Counted from the first letter of the stretch, positions 1-7,390 are shown. The stretch is 8,407 nucleotides of DNA from Modestobacter sp. (GCA_025963425.1 JAOPUQ010000244.1:1-8407), one strand, 5' to 3'. Translations and numbers: made by a program. Notes: generated by a model from the sequence alone, not told the origin.

Positions 1-1
1 G

Positions 2-2635
2 GCCGGTGACGCCGCCGATCTCGGTCGTCCGCTGCCGCACCGCGCCGCCCGCCCCCCGCTGGACGACGGCCGGCTGCAGCTGTTCGAGTCCGTGGCCGCC
101 CTGCTGGCCGAGCTGGCCGCCGCCGGCCCGGTGCTCGTGGTGCTGGAGGACCTGCACTGGGCCGACCGGTCCAGCCGCGACCTGCTGCGCTATCTGCTGG
201 CCCGGCTCGTCGACGAGCCGATCGCCGTCGTCGCCTCCTACCGCGCCGACGACCTGCACCGCCGGCACCCGCTGCGCCCGTTGCTCGCCGAGCTGGTGCG
301 GTTGCCCGGCGTGGAGCGGCTGACGCTGGACCCGTTGCCCGACGCCGACGTCGGGGTGCTGGTGCGCGGCCTGGCCGCCGCCTCCGGGGGCGTCCCGGCG
401 ACCACGGTGGACGACGTGGTGGCCCGCGCGGAGGGCAACGCCTTCTACGCCGAGGAGCTGTTGGCCGCCGGGCTGACCGGGGAGGCGCTGCCGCTGGGGC
501 TCAGCGACGTCCTGCTGGCCCGGGTCGAGCAGGTCGACCTGCCCGCTCAGCAGGTGCTGCGGGTGGCCGCCGTCGCCGGCCGGCAGGTACGCCACGAGCT
601 GGTCGCCGCCGTCAGCGGCCTGGCGCCGGGGGAGCTGGAGCAGGCCCTCGCCGAGGCCGTGCACCACCACCTGCTCGTGGTGTCCGACGAGGGGCGGTAC
701 CGGTTCCGGCACGCGCTGCTGCGGGAGGCGGTGCTCGCCGACCTGCTGCCGGGGGAGCGGGTGCGGCTGCACGCCGCCGTCGCCGCGCACCTCGCCGCCC
801 ACCCGGACGCCGGGACAGCCGCCGAGCGGGCCCACCACGCGCGGGAGAGCAACGACCTGCCGGGGGCGCTGACCTCGTCCCTGGAGGCTGCCGACCAGGC
901 CCGGCGGGTCGGGGCGCCGGCCGAGCAGCTGCAGCACCTGGAGGCCGCGCTCGCCCTGTGGGCGGCGGTGCCCGACGCCGCCGAGCGGGCCGGGCACGAG
1001 CAGTGGGCGCTGTCCCTGGAGACCGCGGCGGCAGCGCGCGCGGTCGGCGAGCTGTACCGGGCGGTGGCCCTGCTGCGGTCGGCGCAGCAGTTGCTGGGTG
1101 CCGACGGCGACCCGGTCGCCCGGGCGCGGGTGCACTACACGCTGGCCCAGGCGCTGGCCCGGATCGAGGACCTCGCCGCGGCCCACCGGGAGAGCGCGGC
1201 GGCGATGGAGCTGGTCCCGGCCTCGCCGCCGTCGCCGGAGCGCACCTGGGCCGCCGCGACGCATGCGCGCACCAGCTACGGGCTGGCCCGGCTGGCGGAG
1301 GCCGACGCGGCGGCGCACGAGGCGCTGGCCGCCGCCGACGCCCTGGGCCTCGACAGCGCCTGGGCCGACGTCGCGGTGTCGCTGGCCCGGGTGCGCGGAG
1401 GAGAGGGCCGGGCGGAGGTGCGCGCCCGGCTCGAGGAGGCGCTGGTGCGCGCCCGGCGGTCCGGGGACGCCGACGTCGAGATGCGGGTGCTGTTCAACCT
1501 CGCTGTCACCGCCTACGCGGCCGTCGACGTGGCCGAGACGCTGACCTGGGCCCGGTCGGGGCTGGAGCGGGCCCGCGCGCTGGGCGTCGAGTGGTCGTTC
1601 TACGCCGCCGAACTGCGGCACCTGGAGGTCGTCGCCTGCTATGTGGCAGGCGACTGGGACGGCAGCCTGGCCGCGGCCGGGAAGCTGGCCCGGGTGCCGG
1701 AGATGGCCGCGCACGTCCGTGCGGCCGGGCTGCTGGTCCAGGTCGGTCGGGGCGACCCGGCGGTCGCCGAGCGGCTGGCCTGGGCACGTGGGCTCACCGT
1801 CCGGCTGGACGCGCACGTGCTGCTGATGCTGGCCACGGTGGGCGCCGAGGTCGACCTGGCGGCGCAGTCCGGCGACCCCGACACGGCGGTGGAGCGCTCG
1901 ACGTGGGCCGCGGGGCGGCTGCGCGAGCTCTGGGACGCCGATCGGCTCGCGGTGCTGCGACTGGTCGCCACCGCGCTGGCCCCGGTGGGCGACGCCGCGG
2001 CCGCGGCCCGCTCGGCCGGCGACGGGGCGACGGTCGACCGGTGGGTCGGGGCGGGGGAGGCGCTGGTGACGGAGGCCCGGGAGGTGGTCGAGGGCTACGT
2101 CGCCGCGATCGGGCAGACCGGGATCGAGGGCCGCGCGTGGCTGGCCCGCGTGGAGGCCGAGGACGCCCGGCTGCACGGCGACCCGGCGCCGGAGCGGTGG
2201 CGGGCCGCGGTGGCGGCGTTCGGGTACGGCCACGTGTACGAGCAGGCCCGCTCGCGCGCACGGCTGGCCGAGGCACTGCTGGCCACCGATGACCGGGCCG
2301 GCGCGGCGGCCGAGCTGCGGTCGGCGCACGAGGTGGCGGTGCGGCTGGGCGCCGTTCCGCTTCGCACCCGGGTCGAGACGCTGGCCCGGCGCGCGCGGCT
2401 GGGCACCGAGGTCACCGGGGCGCGGCAGGCCGCGGCGTCCGCCGTCCTCACGCCGCGGGAGGCCGAGGTGCTGGCGCTCGTGGCCCAGGGGCTGACGAAC
2501 CGGCAGATCGGTGCCCGGCTCTTCATCAGCGAGAAGACCGCCAGCGTGCACGTGAGCAACATCCTGGCCAAGCTGTCGGCCAACGGCCGCACCGAGGCGG
2601 TGGCGATCGCCGCCGCCCGGGGGCTCCTCGACTGA
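2..2635 (+). CDS. LAL-type LuxR family transcriptional regulator, 5' end cut by window
   Basis: This is a large ATP-binding regulator that would bind DNA through a C-terminal LuxR helix-turn-helix. The frame is open from base 2, so the visible 877 residues are a fragment. The Walker A end of the ATPase lies before the window, and the GTG at 92 is internal because coding sequence (RLQLFESVAALLAEL) continues upstream of it. Visible parts in order: Walker B-type strand VLVVLEDLHWAD at about visible residues 44-55, the STAND/AAA-type segment ending near the family-typical RFRHALLREAV, a long Ala/Leu/Arg-rich helical region of TPR-like character, and a final 65-residue LuxR HTH (LTPREAEVLALVAQGLTNRQIG, then ISEKTASVHVSNILAKL). 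The family (MalT/LAL regulators) usually runs about 900-1000 residues, which fits a modest loss. The inducer and targets cannot be read from sequence. It converges on the helicase gene with a 54-base gap, so there is no operon partner here. Confidence 0.93.
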   Translation, partial: AGDAADLGRPLPHRAARPPLDDGRLQLFESVAALLAELAAAGPVLVVLEDLHWADRSSRDLLRYLLARLVDEPIAVVASYRADDLHRRHPLRPLLAELVRLPGVERLTLDPLPDADVGVLVRGLAAASGGVPATTVDDVVARAEGNAFYAEELLAAGLTGEALPLGLSDVLLARVEQVDLPAQQVLRVAAVAGRQVRHELVAAVSGLAPGELEQALAEAVHHHLLVVSDEGRYRFRHALLREAVLADLLPGERVRLHAAVAAHLAAHPDAGTAAERAHHARESNDLPGALTSSLEAADQARRVGAPAEQLQHLEAALALWAAVPDAAERAGHEQWALSLETAAAARAVGELYRAVALLRSAQQLLGADGDPVARARVHYTLAQALARIEDLAAAHRESAAAMELVPASPPSPERTWAAATHARTSYGLARLAEADAAAHEALAAADALGLDSAWADVAVSLARVRGGEGRAEVRARLEEALVRARRSGDADVEMRVLFNLAVTAYAAVDVAETLTWARSGLERARALGVEWSFYAAELRHLEVVACYVAGDWDGSLAAAGKLARVPEMAAHVRAAGLLVQVGRGDPAVAERLAWARGLTVRLDAHVLLMLATVGAEVDLAAQSGDPDTAVERSTWAAGRLRELWDADRLAVLRLVATALAPVGDAAAAARSAGDGATVDRWVGAGEALVTEAREVVEGYVAAIGQTGIEGRAWLARVEAEDARLHGDPAPERWRAAVAAFGYGHVYEQARSRARLAEALLATDDRAGAAAELRSAHEVAVRLGAVPLRTRVETLARRARLGTEVTGARQAAASAVLTPREAEVLALVAQGLTNRQIGARLFISEKTASVHVSNILAKLSANGRTEAVAIAAARGLLD

Positions 2636-2689
2636 CGCAGCACGTCGCCCTCGTCCCAGCGGGTCCTCGTCCGCCCGCAAGGTGGCGCC

Positions 2690-3895
2690 TCAGAGCATGG
2701 TGCGGAGGCGCTCGCGGCGGGCGCGCAGCACGTCCACCGACGCCGAGGCCGAGGGTGGCCCGGGCACCGACTGGCGCAGCTGGGTGTGCACCACCGCGTG
2801 CGGCGTCGACGTCTTCGCGGACACCCGGCTCACCAGCCGGTTGATCTCCCGGCGCAGCTCCGCGGCGTCGCGCCATGAGCCGCCGGCCTCGACCTCGGGC
2901 AGCTCCTCGACCAGGTGGCCGTCGTCGTCCTCGTCGTCGATGTGCCGGGTGGAGGCGATCCGCAGCCGCAGCTCGTCGTCCCGCTTGGCCAGCAGTTCCG
3001 CGGTCTGCGCCGGGGTGAGCAGGCCCGGGATGCCGAGGAATTCCTCCTCCTCGGCGCCCAGCGGGGCCAGCGCGACCGCCGGGGTGCCCTCGCCGGTGTG
3101 CGCCGTGCCGCTGTGCAGGACGTGCGCGAACCGGGCGTCGGCCTCCAGTGCCTCCCACTGCGGCAGCGCGCCCTCACGCTCCTCGCGCGGCGGCAGGTCC
3201 AGGGCGTCCAGGTCCTCGGGCTCGACGGCCTTGGGCGGCGGCATGACGTGGTTGCGCTGCTCCTCCAGCGAGGCGGCCAGCGTCAGCAGCGGCCGCACCG
3301 CGGGCAGGAACACCGTGGCCGACTCCTGCGGGTTGCGCGCCCGCACCACGCGGCCGACGGCCTGGGCGAAGAACAGCGGCGTCCGGTAGGAGGTCATCCA
3401 GGCCAGCACCGCGGCGCGGGGGATGTCGACGCCCTCGGAGACCATCCGCACGCAGACCGCGATCCGCGCGGAGCCGGTGGCGAACCGCTCGATCTTCTTC
3501 GACGCCTTCGGGTCGTCGGAGAGGATCAGCTCCGGGGCCTTGCCGGTCACCCGGCGGACGATCTTGGCGTAGGCGCGGGCGTCGTCCTGGTCGCTGGCCA
3601 GCACCAGTCCGGCCGCGTCGGGCATGCCGGTCTCGCGCAGGTGGGTGATCCGGTCGTCCATCGCGGCGATCACGTGCGGCACCCACTGGCCCTTGGGGTC
3701 CAGCGCGGTCCGCCAGGCCTGCATCTCCACCGACCGGGTGCCGGCCTCCGACAGCGAGGCGGCGACCACCTCGCCGGCGGAGTTCCGCCAGCGCGAGGTG
3801 CCGGTGTAGGCGGCGAACACGACCGGCCGGACGACGGCGTCGGCGAGCGCCTCCTTGTAGCCGTACGTGTAGTCCGCCCGGCTGGCCAGCCCCAC
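2690..3895 (-). CDS. C-terminal half of the interrupted SF2 helicase (RecA domain 2 plus tail)
   Basis: This is the 401-residue open frame after the TAG, counted from the first in-frame start-like codon, a GTG 33 bases past the stop. It holds the helicase C domain: a YGYKEALADAVVRPV entry segment typical of this helicase group, LVLASDQDDARAYAKIV, LSDDPKASKKIERF, motif V at residues 149-160 and motif VI QAVGRVVRAR at 178-187. An acidic linker follows (EEEEF at 282-286 and a D/E run near 320-325), then a basic helical tail (LRARRERLRTML). An AAGG lies 5 bases before the GTG, a weak ribosome binding site match, so reinitiation after the TAG is conceivable. It has no Walker A and could not hydrolyse ATP alone. 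It ends 54 bases from the convergent LuxR gene. Confidence 0.5.
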   Translation of the reverse strand: MGLASRADYTYGYKEALADAVVRPVVFAAYTGTSRWRNSAGEVVAASLSEAGTRSVEMQAWRTALDPKGQWVPHVIAAMDDRITHLRETGMPDAAGLVLASDQDDARAYAKIVRRVTGKAPELILSDDPKASKKIERFATGSARIAVCVRMVSEGVDIPRAAVLAWMTSYRTPLFFAQAVGRVVRARNPQESATVFLPAVRPLLTLAASLEEQRNHVMPPPKAVEPEDLDALDLPPREEREGALPQWEALEADARFAHVLHSGTAHTGEGTPAVALAPLGAEEEEFLGIPGLLTPAQTAELLAKRDDELRLRIASTRHIDDEDDDGHLVEELPEVEAGGSWRDAAELRREINRLVSRVSAKTSTPHAVVHTQLRQSVPGPPSASASVDVLRARRERLRTML

Positions 3896-3931
3896 GCCGC
3901 CCTTGCCGTCGTCACCCTCGAACGTGTCCTA
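3893..3931 (-). other. In-frame TAG stop and possible GTG restart inside the helicase gene
   Basis: The TAG occupies 3929-3931, between TACGAG and GACACG on the minus strand. The next in-frame start-like codon is GTG at 3893-3895, preceded by AAGG at 5 bases. One transition from CAG (Gln) or TGG (Trp) would give TAG. The base after the stop is G, which is not a notably leaky context, and there is no obvious hairpin just downstream, so programmed read-through has little direct support. Confidence 0.85.
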
Positions 3932-4498
3932 CTCGTAGCGCACGAAGGGCATCCGCTCGTCGGCCTTGGTGCGGAACGGGGTCCCGGTCAGGCACAGCCG
4001 GCGGCCGGCCCGCCCGAACGCCTCCTCGACCGCCTCACCCCAGGACAGGCCGTCGCCGGCGTGGTGCACCTCGTCCAGGATGACCAGCGACTTCACGGTC
4101 GTGGCCCGCGCGGCGTGCAGCATCGGCTTGCCGGCGACCTGGGCGTAGGTGGTCACGTAGCCCTGCGTGCCGGCCCGCACCGGGCCGACCGCGTTGGTGA
4201 GCCCCGGGTCGAGCACGATGCCCATCCGGTCGGCGGCGTCGGCCCACTGCAGCCGCAGGTGGTCGGTCGGGCAGACCACGACCACCCGGGCGACCTCGCG
4301 GCGGGCCAGCAGGCGCGCCGCCAGGGTGAGCGCGAAGGTGGTCTTGCCGGCGCCGGGCGTCGCGGTGACCAGGAAGTCCTTCGGTGACTGCTCCTCGTAC
4401 TGGATGAGCGCGGCCTGCTGCCATGCTCGGAGCGGTCGGCTGGTCGTCTGCGGGCCCAGGGCCTCCACTCGTGCTGCGCTTCCCATCTCGGAAGCCAT
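3929..4498 (-). CDS. N-terminal half of the interrupted SF2 helicase (RecA domain 1)
   Basis: This is the 189-residue product expected if translation ends at the TAG. It contains the complete ATP-binding domain: an N-terminal Q-motif-like stretch (LRAWQQAALIQY, 23-34), Walker A with K52, strand RVVVVCPTDHLRLQW (71-85), DEVHH at 142-146 and TGTPFR at 171-176. It ends at MPFVRYE just where the linker to the second domain begins. Alone it lacks the motif VI arginines of domain 2, so it should not be an active helicase, though it might bind ATP weakly. The frame opens as far as a GTG at 4597. ATG 4498 was chosen because recognisable family sequence starts shortly after it; the upstream residues are Arg/Gly-rich and look like non-coding GC sequence. 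Confidence 0.55.
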   Translation of the reverse strand: MASEMGSAARVEALGPQTTSRPLRAWQQAALIQYEEQSPKDFLVTATPGAGKTTFALTLAARLLARREVARVVVVCPTDHLRLQWADAADRMGIVLDPGLTNAVGPVRAGTQGYVTTYAQVAGKPMLHAARATTVKSLVILDEVHHAGDGLSWGEAVEEAFGRAGRRLCLTGTPFRTKADERMPFVRYE

Positions 4499-4620
4499 TC
4501 TGGTGGCCGCCCGGGCAACACGCCCAACCGGCCGCCTCCCGCGCGCCTCGCCTCCGGCGACGTATGACCGCCCCCCACCGTCGCGCTGACCAGGCACTTC
4601 CCCCGGCGGCCCGATGCCGT

Positions 4621-4641
4621 GTGGGACATGTCATATCCCAC
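4621..4641. promoter_or_regulatory. 21-bp near-perfect palindrome, operator-like or RNA hairpin
   Basis: The arms are GTGGGACATG (4621-4630) and CATATCCCAC (4632-4641) around a central T; 9 of 10 positions pair. It lies in the spacer 70 bases past the stop of the amino acid transporter ATPase and 122 bases before the proposed helicase start. The symmetric arms suit a homodimeric repressor. In a minus-strand transcript the one mismatch becomes a G-U wobble, giving a 9-bp stem with a 3-base loop; in a plus-strand transcript it would be a C-A mismatch. No U-run follows, so a simple intrinsic terminator is not clear. On the minus strand the palindrome contains TATGAC, a 4 of 6 match to a -10 box, with no convincing -35. 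I do not recognise the regulator. Confidence 0.5.
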
Positions 4642-4655
4642 GGACCGGACCGGTA

Positions 4656-4690
4656 CGTCCCGCCCGTCCCGGCCTGCTCAACCGTCCCGG
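4656..4690. repeat. Three CGTCCCG copies spaced 9 and 18 bases
   Basis: CGTCCCG starts at 4656, 4665 and 4683. The last two copies extend to a 10-base identity, CCGTCCCGGC, at 4664 and 4682. The starts are multiples of 9 apart. They lie in the non-coding spacer just downstream of the transporter ATPase stop. This may be a protein-binding cluster or chance in GC-rich sequence. Confidence 0.3.
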
Positions 4691-4710
4691 CGGACCACCG
4701 TGTGCCCCCG

Positions 4711-5499
4711 CTAGAGGACCTTGGACAGGAAGGCCTGGGTTCGCTGGTGCCGGGGATCGGAGAGCACCTGCCGAGGGTCCCCGGCCTCGACCACGCGCCC
4801 CTCGTCCATGAAGACGAGCGTGTCGCCGACCTCGCGGGCGAAGCCCATCTCGTGGGTGACGACGATCATCGTCATGCCGTCGGCCGCGAGGCCGCGCATG
4901 ACGTCGAGGACCTCGCCGACGAGCTCGGGGTCCAGGGCCGACGTCGGCTCGTCGAAGAGCATCAGCTTGGGCTCCATGGCCAGCGCGCGGGCGATCGCCA
5001 CCCGCTGCTGCTGGCCCCCGGAGAGCTGGTTCGGGTAGGAGTGCACCCGGTCACCCAGCCCCACCCGCTCCAGCAGCTCCTGTCCGCGGGCACGGGCGTC
5101 CTGCTTGCCGACGCGCTTGACCCGGGTCGGCGCCTCGATGACGTTCTCCAGCGCGGTCATGTGTGGGAAGAGGTTGAAGCGCTGGAACACCATGCCGATG
5201 TCGCGGCGCTGGGCCGAGACCTCCCGGTCCCGGAGCTCGTGCAGCTTGCCGCCCCGCTCCCGGTAGCCGACGAGGTGACCGTCGACCCACAGCCGGCCGG
5301 CGTTGATCTTCTCCAGGTGGTTGATGCAACGCAGGAAGGTGGACTTCCCGGAGCCGGACGGGCCGATCACGCACATCACCTCGCGGGCGGCGACCTCGAG
5401 ATCGATGCCCTTGAGCACCTCCAGGTGCCCGAAGCTCTTGCGAACCCCCTCCGCCCTGACCATCGGCGGGCCGGACGGTGCATCCCCGACGGCGGTCAA
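4711..5499 (-). CDS. Polar amino acid ABC transporter ATP-binding protein (GlnQ/HisP type)
   Basis: This is the cytoplasmic ATPase that powers the importer encoded by the two genes before it. From the TTG start it is 262 residues, close to the 240-260 usual for the family, and all ABC motifs are intact: Walker A GPSGSGKST 46-54, Q-loop Q106 in MVFQRFNLFPHMT, signature LSGGQQQR 159-166, Walker B LMLFDEP 179-185 with E184, and switch His216 in VVTHEM. The TTG at 5499 overlaps the permease TGA by 4 bases (TTGA) and has GGGGAG 6 bases upstream. The alternative ATG at 5463, which gives 250 residues beginning MVRAEGVRKSFG, has no well-placed ribosome binding site. TTG is therefore preferred, with translation coupled to the permease. 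The open frame runs far upstream of this start, but that part overlaps the permease and binding-protein genes and is not real. The substrate class follows from the neighbours; the exact amino acid is unknown. Confidence 0.95.
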   Translation of the reverse strand: MTAVGDAPSGPPMVRAEGVRKSFGHLEVLKGIDLEVAAREVMCVIGPSGSGKSTFLRCINHLEKINAGRLWVDGHLVGYRERGGKLHELRDREVSAQRRDIGMVFQRFNLFPHMTALENVIEAPTRVKRVGKQDARARGQELLERVGLGDRVHSYPNQLSGGQQQRVAIARALAMEPKLMLFDEPTSALDPELVGEVLDVMRGLAADGMTMIVVTHEMGFAREVGDTLVFMDEGRVVEAGDPRQVLSDPRHQRTQAFLSKVL

Positions 5500-6452
5500 T
5501 GCGTGCTCCCCACGGCGTCGGCCTCCCGCGCGGCCCGCTGCGCCCGGGTCTCGCCCGAGCCCGAGCCCCGGCTGAACCGCTTCTCCAGGAAGTGCTGCCC
5601 GACCATGAGCAGGCTGGACAGGGCGACGTACCAGAGGATCGACGCCACGGCGAGCGGGATGATCTGGAACGTCCGGCTGCCGATCGCCCGCAGCTGGAAG
5701 TTGAGCTCGGTGGTGACCGGCACCGCGATCAGCAGCGAGGTGTCCTTCAGCATGGCGATGGTCTCGTTGCCCGTCGGCGGGATGATGACGCGCATCGCCT
5801 GCGGCAGCACGATGCGGCGCATCGTCGTGCCCCGGCCCATGCCCAGCGCCGCGGCCGCCTCGGTCTGCCCCGGGTCCACCGACTGGATGCCGGCCCGGAC
5901 GATCTCGGCCATGTAGGCGGCCTCGGACAGGACCAGTCCGATCAGGCCGGCGGTGAACCCGGCGAAGATCTGGTTGCCGTCCAGACCGAGGAACCGCAGG
6001 TCTCCGTCGAGTCCGAGGGCGTCCATCAGCTGGCGGTCGAACGGGATGCCCAGCTCGTAGGTCGCATAGAGGGCACCCAGGTTGGCGCAGAAGAACAGCA
6101 GCACGATGCGCGGGATGGCGCGGAAGAACCACACGTAGGTCCAGGCAGCGCCCGACACCACGGGGTTCGGCGAGAGCCGCATGACCGCCACGACGACGCC
6201 GAGCAGCACGCCGAGCACCATGGCCAGCACGGTCATCAGCAGCGTCGTCCGGGCACCGCGCAGGACCGGCGGGGCGAACATGTTGTCGACCATGAACCCC
6301 CACTGGAACACCGGGTTGGTGATCAGCATGTGGGCGAACATCGCGAGCAGCACCGCGATGACGGCGGCCGCGACCCACCGGCCGGGGTGCCGGACCGGCA
6401 CCGCCCGGATCTGCTCGGGCGGTGCCGGTCGGGTCGTCGTGTCGGTGGCCAT
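5496..6452 (-). CDS. Polar amino acid ABC transporter permease (HisM/GlnP family)
   Basis: This is the membrane subunit of the importer, 318 residues. Hydrophobic segments lie near 27-43, 68-91, 103-124, 163-180, 232-246 and 264-286. The EAA loop that docks on the ATPase is clear at 198-226 (EAAAALGMG, then PQAMRVIIPP). The segment LKDTSLLIAV (235-244) is typical of the family. Residues about 125-162 form a hydrophilic insert between membrane segments, also seen in relatives of this type. A charged tail (about 290-318) follows the last segment. There is only one permease gene, so the transporter is probably a permease homodimer. The ATG at 6452 follows the binding protein's TGA after 3 bases (TGA CCG ATG) and has no evident ribosome binding site of its own, which implies translation by coupling. 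Confidence 0.95.
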   Translation of the reverse strand: MATDTTTRPAPPEQIRAVPVRHPGRWVAAAVIAVLLAMFAHMLITNPVFQWGFMVDNMFAPPVLRGARTTLLMTVLAMVLGVLLGVVVAVMRLSPNPVVSGAAWTYVWFFRAIPRIVLLFFCANLGALYATYELGIPFDRQLMDALGLDGDLRFLGLDGNQIFAGFTAGLIGLVLSEAAYMAEIVRAGIQSVDPGQTEAAAALGMGRGTTMRRIVLPQAMRVIIPPTGNETIAMLKDTSLLIAVPVTTELNFQLRAIGSRTFQIIPLAVASILWYVALSSLLMVGQHFLEKRFSRGSGSGETRAQRAAREADAVGSTH

Positions 6453-6455
6453 CGG

Positions 6456-7382
6456 TCAGCCGACGGTGGGGTTCACCATGGGGTCGGTGATGGCGCCGTC
6501 CTGCACGCCCCACTTCTCCAGGACCTTCTGGTAGGAGCCGTCGGCGACGAGGGCCTTCACCGCGTCCGCGATCGCCTGCGCGAAATCGGCCTGGTCCTTG
6601 GGCACCACGTAGCCGTAGGGCGCCGCGTCGTAGACGTCGCCGAGCAGCTCCAGCTGGCCGTTGGTCTGCTGGACCGCGTAGGCCATGACCGGGGAGTCCG
6701 CCAGGCCGGCGACGTCCTTGCCGGACACGACGGCCGCGGTGGCGTCGCTCTGGGCGTCGTACTGGTCGATCGTGATGGCGGGCTTGCCGGCGTCCGTGCA
6801 CGCCTGCGACCGGGCGGTGATGTCGTCGACCTGGACGGTGGCCTTCTGCACCGCGATGGCCAGACCACAGGCGTTCTCCGGGTCGACGTCCTCCGGGTTG
6901 CCCTTCTTCGTCGACCACTGGGTGCCGGCGTTGTAGTAGCTGACCATGGTGACCTCGGCCAGCCGGTCGGGGTTGATGGTGAAGGAGGAGACGCCGGCCT
7001 CGTACTTGCCCGAGCCGACGCCGGCGATGATCGAGTCGAACGGTGCAGTGGTGAACTCGGCCTTCAGCCCGAGCTTCGCCGCCACCAGGGTGAACAGGTC
7101 GACGTCGAAACCGACGATGGTCGTGCCGTCCTCGGCGATGAACTCGCTCGGCGCGTACGTCGTGTCGCTGCCGACCGCGATGACGCCGTCGGAGGCGATG
7201 CTGTCGGGGACCATCGCGGCCAGGTTCTCGTCGGCCGAGACGCTCGGCAGCGGCGCGCTGCTGCTGCCGGCGGTGTTCCCGGACGAGGTGTCCGAGGAGC
7301 CGCCGCAGCCGGCTGCGAGCAGGGCGCTGGCGAGGGCCGTGGCGACGACCGCCGTGCGGCGGATGGGGGTTCTCAAGGGCAC
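6456..7382 (-). CDS. Extracellular amino acid-binding lipoprotein of ABC importer (SBP family 3)
   Basis: This is the substrate-capturing subunit, 308 residues, anchored outside the cytoplasmic membrane. The signal peptide has basic residues at 4-9 (RTPIRR), a hydrophobic core 11-24 and lipobox LLAAGC with the lipidated Cys26, then a Gly/Ser/Thr-rich flexible linker to about 50. The mature domain follows the family 3 pattern: GVIAVGSDTTYAP (66-78), GFDVDLFTLVAAKLG (91-105) and FTINPDR with Arg140, which in this family grips the ligand alpha-carboxylate. AGLADSPVMAY (225-235) has Asp229 at the usual amine-contact region. Cys172 and Cys195 flank KATVQVDD and could form a disulfide outside the cell. 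The GTG at 7382 is chosen because AAGGAG lies 8 bases upstream and the protein then begins with an ideal signal sequence. It is the first gene of the operon. The ligand cannot be fixed from sequence. Confidence 0.95.
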   Translation of the reverse strand: MPLRTPIRRTAVVATALASALLAAGCGGSSDTSSGNTAGSSSAPLPSVSADENLAAMVPDSIASDGVIAVGSDTTYAPSEFIAEDGTTIVGFDVDLFTLVAAKLGLKAEFTTAPFDSIIAGVGSGKYEAGVSSFTINPDRLAEVTMVSYYNAGTQWSTKKGNPEDVDPENACGLAIAVQKATVQVDDITARSQACTDAGKPAITIDQYDAQSDATAAVVSGKDVAGLADSPVMAYAVQQTNGQLELLGDVYDAAPYGYVVPKDQADFAQAIADAVKALVADGSYQKVLEKWGVQDGAITDPMVNPTVG

Positions 7383-7390
7383 AGGGCCAT

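Larger units (their letters stand above)
2690..4498 (-). pseudogene. DEAD/DEAH (SF2) helicase gene interrupted by one in-frame amber codon
   Basis: Read through the TAG at 3929-3931, this is one continuous 602-codon SF2 helicase of the SSL2-like group common in Actinobacteria. It has both RecA-like domains and a C-terminal extension. Motifs, numbered from the ATG at 4498: Walker A ATPGAGKTT 46-54, DEVHH box 142-146, motif III TGTPFR 171-176, stop at codon 190, motif V VRMVSEGVDIPR 350-361, motif VI QAVGRVVRAR 379-388. The halves lie in the same frame and the codons between them (DTFEGDDGKGG) read sensibly, so this is a nonsense codon, not a frameshift or deletion. No other lesion is visible, which suggests a recent change or a sequence error. 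The start is uncertain: ATGs at 4498 and 4486 sit just before the conserved region but lack a clear ribosome binding site, and a GTG at 4597 would add 33 residues. The next upstream gene on this strand ends 212 bases away. Loss of function, two separate polypeptides and read-through all remain possible. Confidence 0.8.

Noticed and set aside
958..2292. 444-codon open frame on the plus strand inside the LuxR gene
   Set aside because: Gly/Arg/Ala-rich shadow of the LuxR frame, with no domain.
2659..2678. GCGGG/CCCGC inverted repeat between the convergent LuxR and helicase genes
   Set aside because: Only 5 bp with a 10-base loop and no T-run on either side; too weak to call a bidirectional terminator.
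3929..3931. Recoding of TAG as pyrrolysine or by a frameshift signal
   Set aside because: The two halves share a frame, so no frameshift is needed. There is no known pyrrolysine role in this helicase family, and no stimulatory structure is evident after the stop.
2915..4387. 490-codon open frame on the plus strand
   Set aside because: It lies antisense to the helicase; composition is biased to Gly/Arg/Val/His repeats with no recognisable domain, as expected opposite a high-GC gene.
4423..5916. 497-codon open frame on the plus strand
   Set aside because: It crosses the helicase start, the spacer and the antisense of the ATPase and permease; no domain and no ribosome binding site.
5500..6918. 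Upstream extension of the ATPase frame to 735 codons
   Set aside because: The extension is an out-of-frame reading of the permease and binding-protein genes and is rich in Arg/Gly/Pro; true ABC sequence begins only near 5463-5499.
7375..7390. Five-codon leader ORF starting at the ATG next to the AAGGAG
   Set aside because: The ATG abuts the ribosome binding site with no spacing and lies out of frame; the GTG 8 bases away is the well-placed start.
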